A stretch of 64,000 nucleotides of DNA from Guptibacillus hwajinpoensis (GCF_005144865.1 NZ_SWFM01000002.1:248001-312000), one strand, 5' to 3'; positions 54,301 to 62,289 are shown, counted from the stretch's first letter. A program made the numbers and translations. Notes: generated by a model not told the origin, from the sequence alone.

Positions 54301-54739
54301 TTTAGTTGGTTCGTATGATGGGGCGGAGCTTTTTCATATTTACTATGCTGATGACTATTACAAAGATGGTGAACTTGCCGTCACATTAGATCGCGATGAT
54401 ACAACCTCATATGGTCCAGAAACGATCACCCTTAATCAAACTGAAGGTGGAGTTTACGAATATTTTGTTCATGATTATTCGAATCAGGGTGAGTATGGAA
54501 GTACCGCATTATCAGAATCTGATGCCAAAGTAGAAATATACAAAGGTAGCTATTTAATCAAAACATTCTATGTCCCAACAAATAAAACAGGTGTCATCTG
54601 GAAAGTCTTTAACATTGAGAATGGTCAGATCATACCGATTAACAAGGTGGAAGAAGAATACACCTCTGATAGCTCTAGTATCAACTCCCCTCCATCATTT
54701 AAAGATGGAATACAGAATAGCCTTACTCAAACAAAATAG
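51392..54739 (+). CDS. Large secreted CWB2 mosaic protein with carboxypeptidase-regulatory-like repeats and DUF2135-like domain
   Basis: A GTG at 51392 preceded by AGAGGGA opens a signal peptide ending near VIA-NENG. Residues about 34-330 are three CWB2 repeats, here at the N-terminus rather than the C-terminus. A long central region (about 340-770) of unknown fold follows. Two carboxypeptidase-regulatory/CnaB-like beta modules begin at GAVTGSVSDAVSKEKLSG and GEVSGEITNALNGNPVNG. Near the end, ILSWGENPSDLDSHLVG resembles the YfaP/DUF2135 family. A surface adhesin or matrix protein is plausible but unproven. Confidence 0.85.
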   Translation: MNRLKLVQWLVMLLIVGGLLFSPHSYVIANENGDRIAGEDRYETAALISKKGWENGSKVVVIARGDNFADALAGAPLAKKEKAPILLSKSNNVPDVTKSELQRLKTEKVILLGGEEALTKSVKGDIERMGISVERIGGEDRFETSIKIAKRIGSSETAVIATGLDFADALAIAPYAAEKQFPILLTRPERLNESVEEYVDDFTDTIVVGGVNAISTKVEEKLPSPLRLAGETRYETAAAIISHFYETNDHVYVSTGREFADALSGSLLAANEGTAVMLVAPDKVPDRVNTLVAAQKVRSFEVFGGPQAVEDQVVESLKSFISEYSDTEGAATLSEDAVIMTETEETLLEQAFENATIFDNGTFEITVPSSSKLGAYEVGQLFVIPPDEEHPTGLMVQIGDKKNNGDKTTLLLGQPAIEDMFEEIKFSAEKELTVDNIIGMDLHDGVTLQAPGGEQVASYEEFQKAMLQQKSAPSTLKGDKFEFGSMKLVMDAILYEKETAHRDMEVKLNGTMELNDMVGSTKIKKSRFSGKMKSFDMKFDADQTMKSELSINWEGDIFPENKKDDKKKILEGVERNDIVTIGSVTFTVGSIVIGEEARSKVPLGLTVFFVTTLDGEIELVGKFSFIDEQSHHMDVNWKSKNNKFVAVAKSEQIKSEASLDVEGKIEASQAAGFDVGLSIYGLVPAVVENEIRQTILLEGNGTVAFDFLDSDLSPEVEGCFLAEYNIDVNSDLKARMKASLGWWEFGFEYEKELAHFNLYETGFDMCMPSGAVTGSVSDAVSKEKLSGVKITAYKDGEFFRTTSSKDDGSYELDLQPGFYKLVYKKNGYKNEVFNNAEVTRDGLTYNPELKLVSDQHEGPGEVSGEITNALNGNPVNGATITFRKGVNSKDGEVVQTTSTDENGEYKIKLDAGSYTGTITKEGYVAATFTITSLGGLHSKNQNATITPLLADEETRIILSWGENPSDLDSHLVGSYDGAELFHIYYADDYYKDGELAVTLDRDDTTSYGPETITLNQTEGGVYEYFVHDYSNQGEYGSTALSESDAKVEIYKGSYLIKTFYVPTNKTGVIWKVFNIENGQIIPINKVEEEYTSDSSSINSPPSFKDGIQNSLTQTK

Positions 54740-54750
54740 TATATAAAGTT

Positions 54751-54782
54751 AGAAGCGCTCGCCCATGGTGAGCGCTTCTTTA
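54751..54782 (+). terminator. Rho-independent terminator
   Basis: AGAAGCGCTC (54751-54760) pairs with GAGCGCTTCT (54770-54779) around a 9-nt loop and T residues follow. Confidence 0.85.
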
Positions 54783-54792
54783 ATGAAAGAAG

Positions 54793-54816
54793 GGGGTCAG
54801 ACCCCTCTCTGACCCC
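54793..54816. repeat. Simple palindrome, copy S13
   Basis: GGGGTCAG-ACCCCTCT-CTGACCCC, identical to S6 and S8, directly after the preceding terminator. Confidence 0.87.
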
Positions 54817-54974
54817 TCCCAAAACCTCTCCATTTTCGACAAAATCTCCCTATAGCGCTTACACCCATTTCTCTATATAATCTTCTTAGTGTGAAAAATT
54901 GGAAGGGTGATGAAGGAGCAGGGGGACATGCTCGGTAACGGATGTGTACTAGAAAATGAGAATGATAGGGGAAA

Positions 54975-56381
54975 ATGAAAAGAATGAAAAAACCATTCGC
55001 TATGTTATCTACAGTAATCCTTGCAGGGACCTTGATGGGTGCTCCTGCTGCTTCAGCCAACACCCAGGACGCGTTTGCCAAAAAAGCGCAAAACATTTCG
55101 ATGAACGGCTATGATGAGTTTGGATTCTATAATGAAGAGGAACCAAACGATAGTTTTGCTCAGGCGAACAAGCTACAAAATAATGATTTAGCTTCAGGTA
55201 AACTAACGAACAATGACAAAGACTATTACAAAATGGTTGTTGAGGCAGATAAAGAGGTGTTCTTGGACCTATCGGCTGGAACCCTTGAAGACATACCATC
55301 TCTAAAACTTCAAGTTGATGTTTATAACAGTTCACAGAAAAAGATGACGCCTGACTATACAGATAAAGACGGTGGATTCTACGCTGGGTTTGAAGCACTT
55401 GCACCCGGAACCTATTATTTCGTAGTATCTGATACAGCGAATATAAACAAGGGCGTTGAGTACTTCTTCTCAGCATCTGTCTATACTGGTGAACCAGAAA
55501 TTACTCGTATCGAAGGCGCAGACCGCTACGAAACAGCAGTCGAAATCGCGAAAGAAGGCTTTGAAGAAGGCAATACACCTGAAGTTGTTCTCGCAACAGG
55601 ACTAGATTTCCCTGACGCCCTTGCAGGAGCACCTCTTGCTTATCAAAAGGATGCACCAATTCTATTAACGAAAACAAAATCAATTCCTGACTCTGTGAAA
55701 AAGGCGTTAACTTACTTCGGCGTTGAACATGTAACCATTCTTGGTGGACAAACGGCTGTATCGAAAGACGTTGAAAATCAACTTAAGAAAATGAACATCA
55801 CATTCGAGCGAATCGCTGGAGCGAATCGCTATGATACAGCAGCAAAAATTGCTGGTGAACTCGATCCTTATTTCAGTGACACAGCCTTCGTCACATACGG
55901 TGGCAATTTCCCTGATGCTTTGTCCGTTGCGTCTATTGCTGCTTTCCAAGGTAGCCCAATTCTACTAACAAAAACAAAAGAGCTTCCTGCTGAAACAGCG
56001 AAAGCACTTAAGAACTACAACGATACGTATGCAATCGGTGGAACATCCGTTATTAGTGATGCTGTTTACAAGAAACTTCCGAACCGAAAGCGTATTGCAG
56101 GATCGGATCGCTATGAAACATCCGTTCAGGTGATTAAGCAGCTTGACGTTCCGGTCGACTTTGCAACGCTTGCGACAGGACAAGGCTTTGCTGACGCCTT
56201 AACTGGTTCAGTACTTGCTGCGAATCGCTTTGAGCCAGTCGTATTAACGAAGAAAGACAGCCTGCCTATTCCAGTAGCGAACCTTTTCCAAGATAAAGAA
56301 ACGATGTTCTACACCATTCTTGGTGGCAAAAGTGCCGTTGGTCAAGGCGTAGAAGACGATATTAAGATGTTATTTGAATAA
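54975..56381 (+). CDS. Secreted PPC-domain protein with three CWB2 repeats
   Basis: The ATG at 54975 follows AGGGGAAA and opens a signal peptide ending near ASA-NTQ. Residues about 48-170 form a bacterial pre-peptidase C-terminal (PPC) domain: EEPNDSFAQANKL, KDYYKMVV and APGTYYFVVSD. Residues about 175-468 are three CWB2 repeats. There is no enzymatic domain. It is the close paralogue of the protein at 57209-58594, with the same domain order, suggesting tandem duplication around a short hypothetical gene. Confidence 0.87.
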   Translation: MKRMKKPFAMLSTVILAGTLMGAPAASANTQDAFAKKAQNISMNGYDEFGFYNEEEPNDSFAQANKLQNNDLASGKLTNNDKDYYKMVVEADKEVFLDLSAGTLEDIPSLKLQVDVYNSSQKKMTPDYTDKDGGFYAGFEALAPGTYYFVVSDTANINKGVEYFFSASVYTGEPEITRIEGADRYETAVEIAKEGFEEGNTPEVVLATGLDFPDALAGAPLAYQKDAPILLTKTKSIPDSVKKALTYFGVEHVTILGGQTAVSKDVENQLKKMNITFERIAGANRYDTAAKIAGELDPYFSDTAFVTYGGNFPDALSVASIAAFQGSPILLTKTKELPAETAKALKNYNDTYAIGGTSVISDAVYKKLPNRKRIAGSDRYETSVQVIKQLDVPVDFATLATGQGFADALTGSVLAANRFEPVVLTKKDSLPIPVANLFQDKETMFYTILGGKSAVGQGVEDDIKMLFE

Positions 56382-56391
56382 ATAGCTTTGG

Positions 56392-56413
56392 GGATCAGAC
56401 GTATGTCTGATCC
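56392..56413. repeat. Divergent GGATCAGAC palindrome, copy S14
   Basis: GGATCAGAC-GTAT-GTCTGATCC is a variant of the GGGGTCAGAC family, 10 nt after the PPC/CWB2 stop codon, followed by TTTAC. Confidence 0.65.
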
Positions 56414-56566
56414 TTTACTCTATTATACTTAAGGGTCGAGTAGAATGAAAAAACAATTGGGATATTTTCTATAGCATTTTGAAGATCTAAAGCAATACTT
56501 ATGTAATTGTTGGAACCGTAGTGCCACAAACAAATAATATCGGACTTTTAATAGGAGGAAAATAAA

Positions 56567-56848
56567 ATGAAAAAATGGATTATCTGGGCAGTTATCTTTT
56601 ACGTACATGCATTATTAATATTTTACAAAGGAATCGATTCAGCTATGTCATATATGGATGACCCATCTTCTTATGTTGACGCTAGTAGATATGCTTTAAT
56701 GAATATAGACACTAACTACCTCATTGCTTATTGGGTAGTAGGGGCAGCATTTGTTGTTGGCGGTACTATGTTTATAGTTACTGGTGCTATTATAAAAACG
56801 ATTAAAGAAAACAGAGTAATAGATCAGTCTATTTCAAAAGTAGCATAA
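56567..56848 (+). CDS. Small hypothetical membrane protein, 93 aa
   Basis: TAGGAGGAAA precedes the ATG. Two hydrophobic helices (about residues 3-22 and 48-78) flank an extracellular-looking loop with SAMSYMDDPSSYVDASRY. I recognise no family. It lies between the two PPC/CWB2 paralogues. Confidence 0.72.
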   Translation: MKKWIIWAVIFYVHALLIFYKGIDSAMSYMDDPSSYVDASRYALMNIDTNYLIAYWVVGAAFVVGGTMFIVTGAIIKTIKENRVIDQSISKVA

Positions 56849-56892
56849 TACAAAAATTAGGGAATTAAATTAATGAGGATCAGATACGTTAA

Positions 56893-56991
56893 ATCACAAA
56901 TGTTTTGGCTGTCCCTGCAGGGCAATTTATAGTAGGTAAAGTAAAAACGAAGGCTATCAATATGATCGATGAGACTCTAACGCCAGATTAA
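56893..56991 (+). other. Possible gene remnant, 32 codons
   Basis: A frame with no start reads ITNVLAVPAGQFIVGKVKTK and AINMIDETLTPD before a stop. It has protein-like composition in an otherwise gene-free 360-nt gap. I cannot assign it; chance is not excluded. Confidence 0.25.
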
Positions 56992-57074
56992 AAGCTCAAG
57001 TATTTAAGAATGAGCTAAATACTTTCTCTATATTTTGTAAATCGAATGAGTTTGAAGATACACAACCATAAAGG

Positions 57075-57107
57075 AAAAAGGGATCAGACACGAGTCTGAG
57101 CCTTTTT
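57075..57107 (+). terminator. Terminator formed by a divergent TCAGAC palindrome, copy S15
   Basis: AAAAAGGGATCAGAC and GTCTGAGCCTTTTTT pair around ACGA, ending in a T-run. It is a variant of the palindromic repeat family in which the outer arms are A/T runs. Confidence 0.7.
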
Positions 57108-57208
57108 TCCTTTTATTTCCCAATTTCCCTAGAATCCTCCCATCTCTCTTGTTATACTCATTCAGGTGCACCAAACCGAACATACAAAATACCGGGGGGA
57201 AAACACAC

Positions 57209-58594
57209 ATGAAGAAAGCAATGGGGATTGTCACATCTGTGTTACTAGCGGGGAGCTTACTAGGTAACACAGCTTCTGCAGCAACAGAGACCAACGCACA
57301 GGAAAACATGAATGCCGAAGCGCCTGCAGAACTTCAAGGATTTATCGGAGAAGAGGAACCGAACAACGCATTCAATGATGCCAATCAAACTGGGATCGAT
57401 TACATCGCAGCTGGTACGTTAACGGATAACGATCAAGATGTTTACAAACTAGAAGTAAAAGAAGGCCATCGATTTGATTTTGTAGCTGCAACTGATGAAT
57501 ACGAACCAACACTACAGCTGCAAGTTGACGTCTATAACAGCAGCTTCGAGAAAATCACACCAGATAGCGAAGAAAATATCACAAAATACAAAGGAAGCTT
57601 CGATCACCTTGAGGCGGGAACTTACTACTTCGTTGTTTCCGACCTTCTAAATGAAGACAATGGTGAGCCGTATTATTTCGCTACCTTTGGTGAGGGAATG
57701 TTTTTCTACGAGCGCCATTTCGGCTTCAATCGCTATGATACAGCCGTTGAAATCGCGAAAGAAACGTTCAGAAAGAATGAAGCGCCACACGTTGTACTCG
57801 CTACGGGTACAGATTTCCCGGACGCTCTTGCTGGGGCACCACTTGCTTACGCAAAAGATGCACCGATTCTATTAACGAAAACAAATGAAATTCCTGACGA
57901 CGTGCTCGATGCATTCAACTACTTCGGTGTAGAAGAAGTCACCATCATCGGCGGAACAAGCGCTGTATCCGAAAGAGTTGAAACGACGTTAGAAAAAGAC
58001 CTTTCTATCAGCGTCACTCGGATCGCAGGCGATGACCGCTATGAAACAGCCGCAAACATCGCAGCGGAGCTTGGAAACACAGGAAGCAATACAGCTTATG
58101 TTACGTATGGCGGCAATTATCCGGATGCCTTATCCGTTGCATCTATTGCCGCGATGGAAGGTAGCCCAATTCTATTAACGCGATCAAACGACATTCCAGA
58201 AGAAACTAGCAATGCGTTAAAAAACTATGACAACTCCTACGCAATCGGTGGTCCAGCTGTCATCTCAAACAACGTCGTCTCAGATCTTCCAAACGGAAAC
58301 CGCATCGCAGGGGATAATCGCTACGAAACGTCTGTTAATGTTGCAAAAGAACTCGGCGTCCGCCTTCAATCTGTTAATCTAGCAACAGGACAAGGCTTCG
58401 CTGACGCCCTTGCAGGTTCCGTTCATGCGGCATATAACGAAGAGCCAGTCATCCTAACAAGACCAGACAGACTATCAACGCCTGCAAAGCAGCTGCTAGA
58501 AGACAATGGAACAAATACATTTACGATTTTCGGTGGACCGAATGCGGTGGATACGCAAGTAGAAGATGAGATTATTTCTCTGTTTGTTAAATAA
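57209..58594 (+). CDS. Secreted PPC-domain protein with three CWB2 repeats (paralogue of 54975-56381)
   Basis: I start at the ATG at 57209 (MKKAMGIVTSVLLAGSLLG) because a run of six G lies 8 nt upstream; the open frame extends to a TTG 60 nt earlier. Signal peptide, PPC domain (GEEEPNNAFNDANQ, AGTYYFVVSD) and three CWB2 repeats follow in the same order as the upstream paralogue. The first CWB2 opening is altered (ERHFGFNRYDTA in place of TRIEGADRYETA). Expected location is the cell wall; function unknown. Confidence 0.88.
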   Translation: MKKAMGIVTSVLLAGSLLGNTASAATETNAQENMNAEAPAELQGFIGEEEPNNAFNDANQTGIDYIAAGTLTDNDQDVYKLEVKEGHRFDFVAATDEYEPTLQLQVDVYNSSFEKITPDSEENITKYKGSFDHLEAGTYYFVVSDLLNEDNGEPYYFATFGEGMFFYERHFGFNRYDTAVEIAKETFRKNEAPHVVLATGTDFPDALAGAPLAYAKDAPILLTKTNEIPDDVLDAFNYFGVEEVTIIGGTSAVSERVETTLEKDLSISVTRIAGDDRYETAANIAAELGNTGSNTAYVTYGGNYPDALSVASIAAMEGSPILLTRSNDIPEETSNALKNYDNSYAIGGPAVISNNVVSDLPNGNRIAGDNRYETSVNVAKELGVRLQSVNLATGQGFADALAGSVHAAYNEEPVILTRPDRLSTPAKQLLEDNGTNTFTIFGGPNAVDTQVEDEIISLFVK

Positions 58595-58626
58595 GAAAAG
58601 AAACGCAATAACGCAATGATCACCTT

Positions 58627-58660
58627 GTAGAGAAACCTAGTGTTTCTCTACATTTTTTTA
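58627..58660 (+). terminator. Rho-independent terminator
   Basis: GTAGAGAAAC (58627-58636) pairs with GTTTCTCTAC (58642-58651) around CTAGT, followed by a T-run. Confidence 0.9.
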
Positions 58661-58937
58661 TATCTAAAATTCTTACGTACATACCGATGGTATTCATCAC
58701 CTAACGTGTTATCAATAATTCCCTTGGCAGAAGTGACTAAATTATATTAATAAAACATTAAAGCAAAATTCTTTCCAATCCCAAAAACGAACAATTAATT
58801 CTTAATGACGAACAAACCAATGCATACAGCTATAATTTGAAAAATATAGAAAATTATTTAACGAAAGTAGTTCCAATTTATTCTATATCTGTATATAATT
58901 TATTTGGGATAATATTACTATAGGAGGCGGTTTAGTT
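58661..58937. other. Gene-free AT-rich region
   Basis: I see no credible gene or structured RNA. Strong AT content and a GGAGGCGG ribosome binding site at its end serve the small ORF that follows. Confidence 0.5.
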
Positions 58938-59066
58938 TTGAAGGGAACGTACATGACTCCAGAAGAGATTGCCTGGAGAAAACAGAGAAATAGAAGTCTA
59001 GGATATTTATTAGTACCAGTATTTGCGATCTTCCTTGGAGCAATTATAAGCATTATTGCAAATTAA
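58938..59066 (+). CDS. Small single-helix membrane protein, 42 aa
   Basis: TAGGAGGCGG (58921-58930) lies 7 nt before a TTG start. The product begins MKGTYMTPEEIAWRKQRNRS and ends with one hydrophobic helix (YLLVPVFAIFLGAIISIIA). The strong ribosome binding site and a good terminator downstream support a real gene. An internal ATG (MTPEEIAW) is an alternative start. Family unknown. Confidence 0.65.
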   Translation: MKGTYMTPEEIAWRKQRNRSLGYLLVPVFAIFLGAIISIIAN

Positions 59067-59139
59067 ACGTACTAAACGAGTTAAGGTTTTTTGTTATTAA
59101 TATCTACGCTACTTAAAACAAGTATTAGTAACAAATAGA

Positions 59140-59171
59140 AGACGGACAGCACATACGCTGTCCGTCTTTTC
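59140..59171 (+). terminator. Rho-independent terminator
   Basis: AGACGGACAGC (59140-59150) pairs with GCTGTCCGTCT (59157-59167) around ACATAC, followed by TTT. It serves the 42-aa gene and, in reverse, may serve the minus-strand 39-aa gene. Confidence 0.88.
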
Positions 59172-59184
59172 TTTCTATATTAAA

Positions 59185-59304
59185 TCAACTAACCATTCTC
59201 ATTACCAGTTTAGCCCAACCAAATACTGCAATCCAGAGAGGAATACTTAGTGAGACGCCCCATACCATACCTTTAGCGAAGTTGCCTTCTTCATGGTATT
59301 GCAT
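59185..59304 (-). CDS. Small membrane protein, 39 aa
   Basis: GGGGTTGAGG lies before the ATG at 59304. The product MQYHEEGNFAKGMVWGVSLS continues with IPLWIAVFGWAKLVMRMVS: a short polar N-terminus and one tryptophan-rich hydrophobic helix. It is convergent with the 42-aa gene across a shared terminator. No family recognised; codon pattern and ribosome binding site are convincing but the size leaves doubt. Confidence 0.55.
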   Translation of the reverse strand: MQYHEEGNFAKGMVWGVSLSIPLWIAVFGWAKLVMRMVS

Positions 59305-59722
59305 AACCTCAACCCCTTTTAGAAAACCTTAGCTTACCGCCAGTTCTTAGCGAAAGCTTTAGATTTTCTTATACTTTAAACAAACAGAAATGAAATTCTA
59401 TAACGTACGAAGAAATTCATCCAGTTGAAGCAGGGTGACTTTCCTCTATTATAATTGATAGAGCTATCAAACGCTGTCGTTCTATGGAAAAGAAACCGGC
59501 TTGTTTTGCTAATTCTTGAATCTCTTATTCTATGATTGAGTATACCCATAATAGGGTAAGGTTATACCAAATGAGCACATCGATCGGTTGAGGCCATCAT
59601 AGTCATTCTTATTCTATTAAGCATACTTTACTGATAATTTACAAAATTTTTATGGTAATTATTTGAATAGAGTGATACAATCTCAAAAAATAGTTTACTA
59701 GAAATAAAACGGAGGATTCGGA
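59305..59722. other. 418-nt gene-free region
   Basis: I see no ORF with a ribosome binding site. GATAGAGCTATC (about 59459-59470) is a short palindrome and CTATGGAAAAGAAACCGGC nearby looks structured, but I cannot match it to a known RNA. TACAAT near 59677 may be the -10 of the next gene. Confidence 0.4.
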
Positions 59723-59890
59723 ATGAAAGGGCTAGAGAAACAGAACCCTATGTGGGGTGAGCTGCAGGAATTTGTGCAGCAGGTCGAAAGAGAACAGAAG
59801 CAGGCGGGCGAAGCGAAACCATACATTGAACAGATTCGAAGCATTTTATCGAAGAACATGGGAATGGCATCCAACCTGAAAACAGACTAA
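59723..59890 (+). CDS. Small soluble hypothetical protein, 55 aa
   Basis: CGGAGGA lies 8 nt upstream of the ATG at 59723. The product starts MKGLEKQNPMWGELQEFVQQ and continues as a charged helix with EQIRSILSKNMGMASNLKTD. It has its own strong terminator. No family recognised. Confidence 0.65.
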   Translation: MKGLEKQNPMWGELQEFVQQVEREQKQAGEAKPYIEQIRSILSKNMGMASNLKTD

Positions 59891-59892
59891 AA

Positions 59893-59928
59893 AGAAGGGC
59901 TTTTCCACTGTGGAAGAGCCCTTCTTTC
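59893..59928 (+). terminator. Rho-independent terminator
   Basis: AGAAGGGCTTTTCCAC pairs with GTGGAAGAGCCCTTCT with one G-T pair, followed by T. It may also serve minus-strand transcripts, including the ancestral LCP gene next to it. Confidence 0.85.
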
Positions 59929-59931
59929 CGT

Positions 59932-60054
59932 TCAACTAATCTCGAAATAATTCTTTAACTTCTGCGTATTTGACTGTCTCTCTTAATCAGGCGCGATATA
60001 ATACCAGAGGTTGACGATCATCTCACAACGCCCCTTAACTTCAAAGGTTTCCAT
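59932..60054 (-). pseudogene. 3' remnant of an LCP (LytR-CpsA-Psr) family gene
   Basis: Read on the minus strand, 41 codons align without gaps to the last 41 codons of the intact LCP gene at 61138: METFEVKGRCEMIVNLWYYI against MTTFEVQGHGEMIDGLWYYI, then a stop at codon 24, then TQKLKNYFEIS against TQKLKDHLELS with a shared end. The 5' part is gone. It sits just before the first cpsB-like gene, as the intact LCP sits before the second. Confidence 0.82.
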
Positions 60055-60147
60055 ATCTTAATAACCATAAAGTAATATAAGTAGCTTATACAAAGCACAT
60101 TCAATCAACTCTTTTTGTCAATCTACTATCTTTATAAAACAAATATC

Positions 60148-60178
60148 CAATATTTGAGATTTCCCCTCCCAAATATTG
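60148..60178. promoter_or_regulatory. Inverted repeat upstream of the first cpsB-like gene
   Basis: CAATATTTG (60148-60156) and CAAATATTG (60170-60178) are perfect 9-nt arms around 13 nt, just upstream of TATAAA (60192-60197). It may be an operator. No comparable site precedes the second cpsB-like gene. Confidence 0.4.
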
Positions 60179-60327
60179 AAAAATATGTTAGTATAAAATA
60201 AAGTGTTGTTCTTTAAATAGAACAAACCCTGTTGTTATCGTGAATAATACATCTTTTAAAGTAGAATATGAACTTACTAGTTAATGTTTCGACAAGACAC
60301 AAACCATTCAGGAAAGGGGATTTGCAC

Positions 60328-61095
60328 ATGATTGATATTCACAGTCATATCCTCCCCGGGATTGACGATGGTGCATCAACGATTGAAGAGAGTATTGAAA
60401 TGGCAAAGCAGGCAGTGAGCGAGGGGATTACGAAAGTAGTAGCTACTCCGCATCATCGTAATGGAAGCTTTGATAATGAAAAGAAAGTGATCTTGCAGGA
60501 AGTAGCCATTCTTAATAAAGAGTTTGAGAGAGAAAAAATAGACCTCAAGGTGATTCCAGGCCAAGAAATTAGAATATATGGTGATATGATTGATGATTAT
60601 GGACGAGGGAAACTGTTATCAATAAACGAAACAGGAACCTATCTATTGATCGAATTTCCACAAAGTCACGTTCCTGCATATGCAAATAAACTCTTATTTG
60701 ATCTGCAAATAAGTGGATTAATTCCAATCATTGTTCACCCTGAACGTAACCAAGAATTCATAGAGAACCCAAAACGACTTTACCAAATTGTCAAAGAAGG
60801 TTCACTATGTCAGTTAACAGCTTCTGCGGTAACAGGACAGATGGGGAAGAAAGTGAAGCAATTCTCTCATGAGATAATCACACATAACCTCGCTCACTTT
60901 ATCGCTTCTGATTCGCATAATGTAAAAACACGACCATGTGATCTAAGAAAAGCGCTAGACACAGTGGAAAATAAGTTTGGTTTGTCTATGAGGTATATGA
61001 TGCAAGAGAACGCAGAATTTCTAATCGAGGGAAAAGTGGTTCAAAAGGAACCACCTCAGAGAATTCATAAAAAGAAGAGATTAGGAATCTTTTAA
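60328..61095 (+). CDS. CpsB/YwqE-type tyrosine-protein phosphatase (PHP family), copy 1
   Basis: GAAAGGGG precedes the ATG at 60328 (MIDIHSHILPGIDDGA); the longer frame to 60268 lacks a ribosome binding site. The 255-residue PHP phosphatase has the metal motifs HSHILPGIDDGA, VATPHHRNG, PGQEIRIYG, IIVHPERNQEF and ASDSHN. It dephosphorylates the bacterial tyrosine kinase controlling capsule or exopolysaccharide synthesis. It has the same length as the second copy at 62290 and is clearly its paralogue. Confidence 0.9.
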   Translation: MIDIHSHILPGIDDGASTIEESIEMAKQAVSEGITKVVATPHHRNGSFDNEKKVILQEVAILNKEFEREKIDLKVIPGQEIRIYGDMIDDYGRGKLLSINETGTYLLIEFPQSHVPAYANKLLFDLQISGLIPIIVHPERNQEFIENPKRLYQIVKEGSLCQLTASAVTGQMGKKVKQFSHEIITHNLAHFIASDSHNVKTRPCDLRKALDTVENKFGLSMRYMMQENAEFLIEGKVVQKEPPQRIHKKKRLGIF

Positions 61096-61101
61096 AAAAA
61101 G

Positions 61102-61130
61102 AGGCAGCTCCAGTTTAACTGGAACTGCCT
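61102..61130. terminator. Bidirectional terminator between convergent genes
   Basis: AGGCAGCTCCAGTT pairs with AACTGGAACTGCCT (one mismatch) with A-run on the left and TTAAA on the right, between cpsB copy 1 and the LCP gene. Confidence 0.75.
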
Positions 61131-61137
61131 TAAATAA

Positions 61138-62043
61138 TTAACTTAATTCAAGATGATCTTTCAGCTTTTGCGTAATGTTTTGCTTCTCTTCATCCGAAAC
61201 AATGTAATACCACAGACCATCAATCATTTCACCATGTCCTTGAACTTCAAATGTTGTCATGTTCTGACGAGCGTCACGATAGTTTTTGAAAATATCATTC
61301 ATTTCTTCAAATGTCATGTTTGTTTTCACATTGGTTCCAACAGCATTCAGCAAGTCACCAATCTTATTAATGCTACCTACACTTGCACCTTCGTTAATAA
61401 TTGACTTAATAATTTCACGCTGACGATCATTGCGGCCTAGATCACCCTTAGGATCTTCATAGCGCATTCTAGAGAAAGCGAGTGCTTCTTCAGCGTTCAA
61501 TTCAATTTCACCTTTAGGAAATGTATATCCACCATATTGAAAAGCAAACGGATTATCGACGGTTACGCCATTAAGAGCTGAGACAACATCTTCGAATGCT
61601 TCCATGTTAACTTTGAAATAGTAATCAATGGGAACGTCAAGGAAGTTCTCGACAGTATCCATTGTCATTTCAATCCCGCCATATGCATAAGCGTGATTCA
61701 TTTTCTCAACCGTTCCACGACCAATAATTTCTGTGCGAGTATCACGTGGAATGTTAAACATGTACATTGAATTGTCCTGTGGATTTAACGTAATCATAAT
61801 CATTGTATCCGAACGACCCTGGTCATTCTTTCGCTCATCCACACCCATCAGGAGAATAGAAATAGGGTCTTTCTTTTGCATATCTACTTGTTCCGTTCGT
61901 TTCTCAGATGTTTCTCTACTAATAGGTTCGTGCATCTCGCCAGCTGTATCCTTCACTGAATCATATAGATAATACGCATAACCGCCACCAGCAACGAGAA
62001 CAACACCCGCAATTATTCCTACAATCAGTAAAAACTTCTTCAT
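61138..62043 (-). CDS. LCP (LytR-CpsA-Psr) family cell-wall glycopolymer transferase
   Basis: I start at the ATG at 62043 (MKKFLLIVGIIAGVVLVAGG); an upstream TTG at 62067 is possible. After one N-terminal membrane helix the LCP domain has ILLMGVDERKNDQGRSDTMIMITLNP, MFNIPRDTRTEI, MNHAYAYGG and FSRMRYEDPKGDLGRNDRQREI, the residues that bind the pyrophosphate lipid. It attaches wall teichoic acid or capsule polymers to peptidoglycan. It lies divergent from the second cpsB-like gene. Confidence 0.92.
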   Translation of the reverse strand: MKKFLLIVGIIAGVVLVAGGGYAYYLYDSVKDTAGEMHEPISRETSEKRTEQVDMQKKDPISILLMGVDERKNDQGRSDTMIMITLNPQDNSMYMFNIPRDTRTEIIGRGTVEKMNHAYAYGGIEMTMDTVENFLDVPIDYYFKVNMEAFEDVVSALNGVTVDNPFAFQYGGYTFPKGEIELNAEEALAFSRMRYEDPKGDLGRNDRQREIIKSIINEGASVGSINKIGDLLNAVGTNVKTNMTFEEMNDIFKNYRDARQNMTTFEVQGHGEMIDGLWYYIVSDEEKQNITQKLKDHLELS

Positions 62044-62289
62044 TCTCTCATTCCAGCTTTCTATCAAGAATTGTCTTGCAATTTTTCTATCGAAATTCTA
62101 ACCTTTATTATAAGTCGAACTATTTTGTAAAGTAAATACCTTCCAGAAAAAGTTTGTGAAAGAGCGTCAATCTCAAGTGCTACTGCCAATTGTTTATGAC
62201 AAACTAGACAAAAATCACAAAGCTTACAATATCTTAACAATAATATGCTAATCTATTAGAATAATCCAACATAGAAGGAAGGCAAGAAG

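Noticed and set aside
59459-59560. A structured RNA or riboswitch in the gap before the 55-aa gene
   Set aside because: Only a short palindrome and no family-specific conserved core could be recognised.
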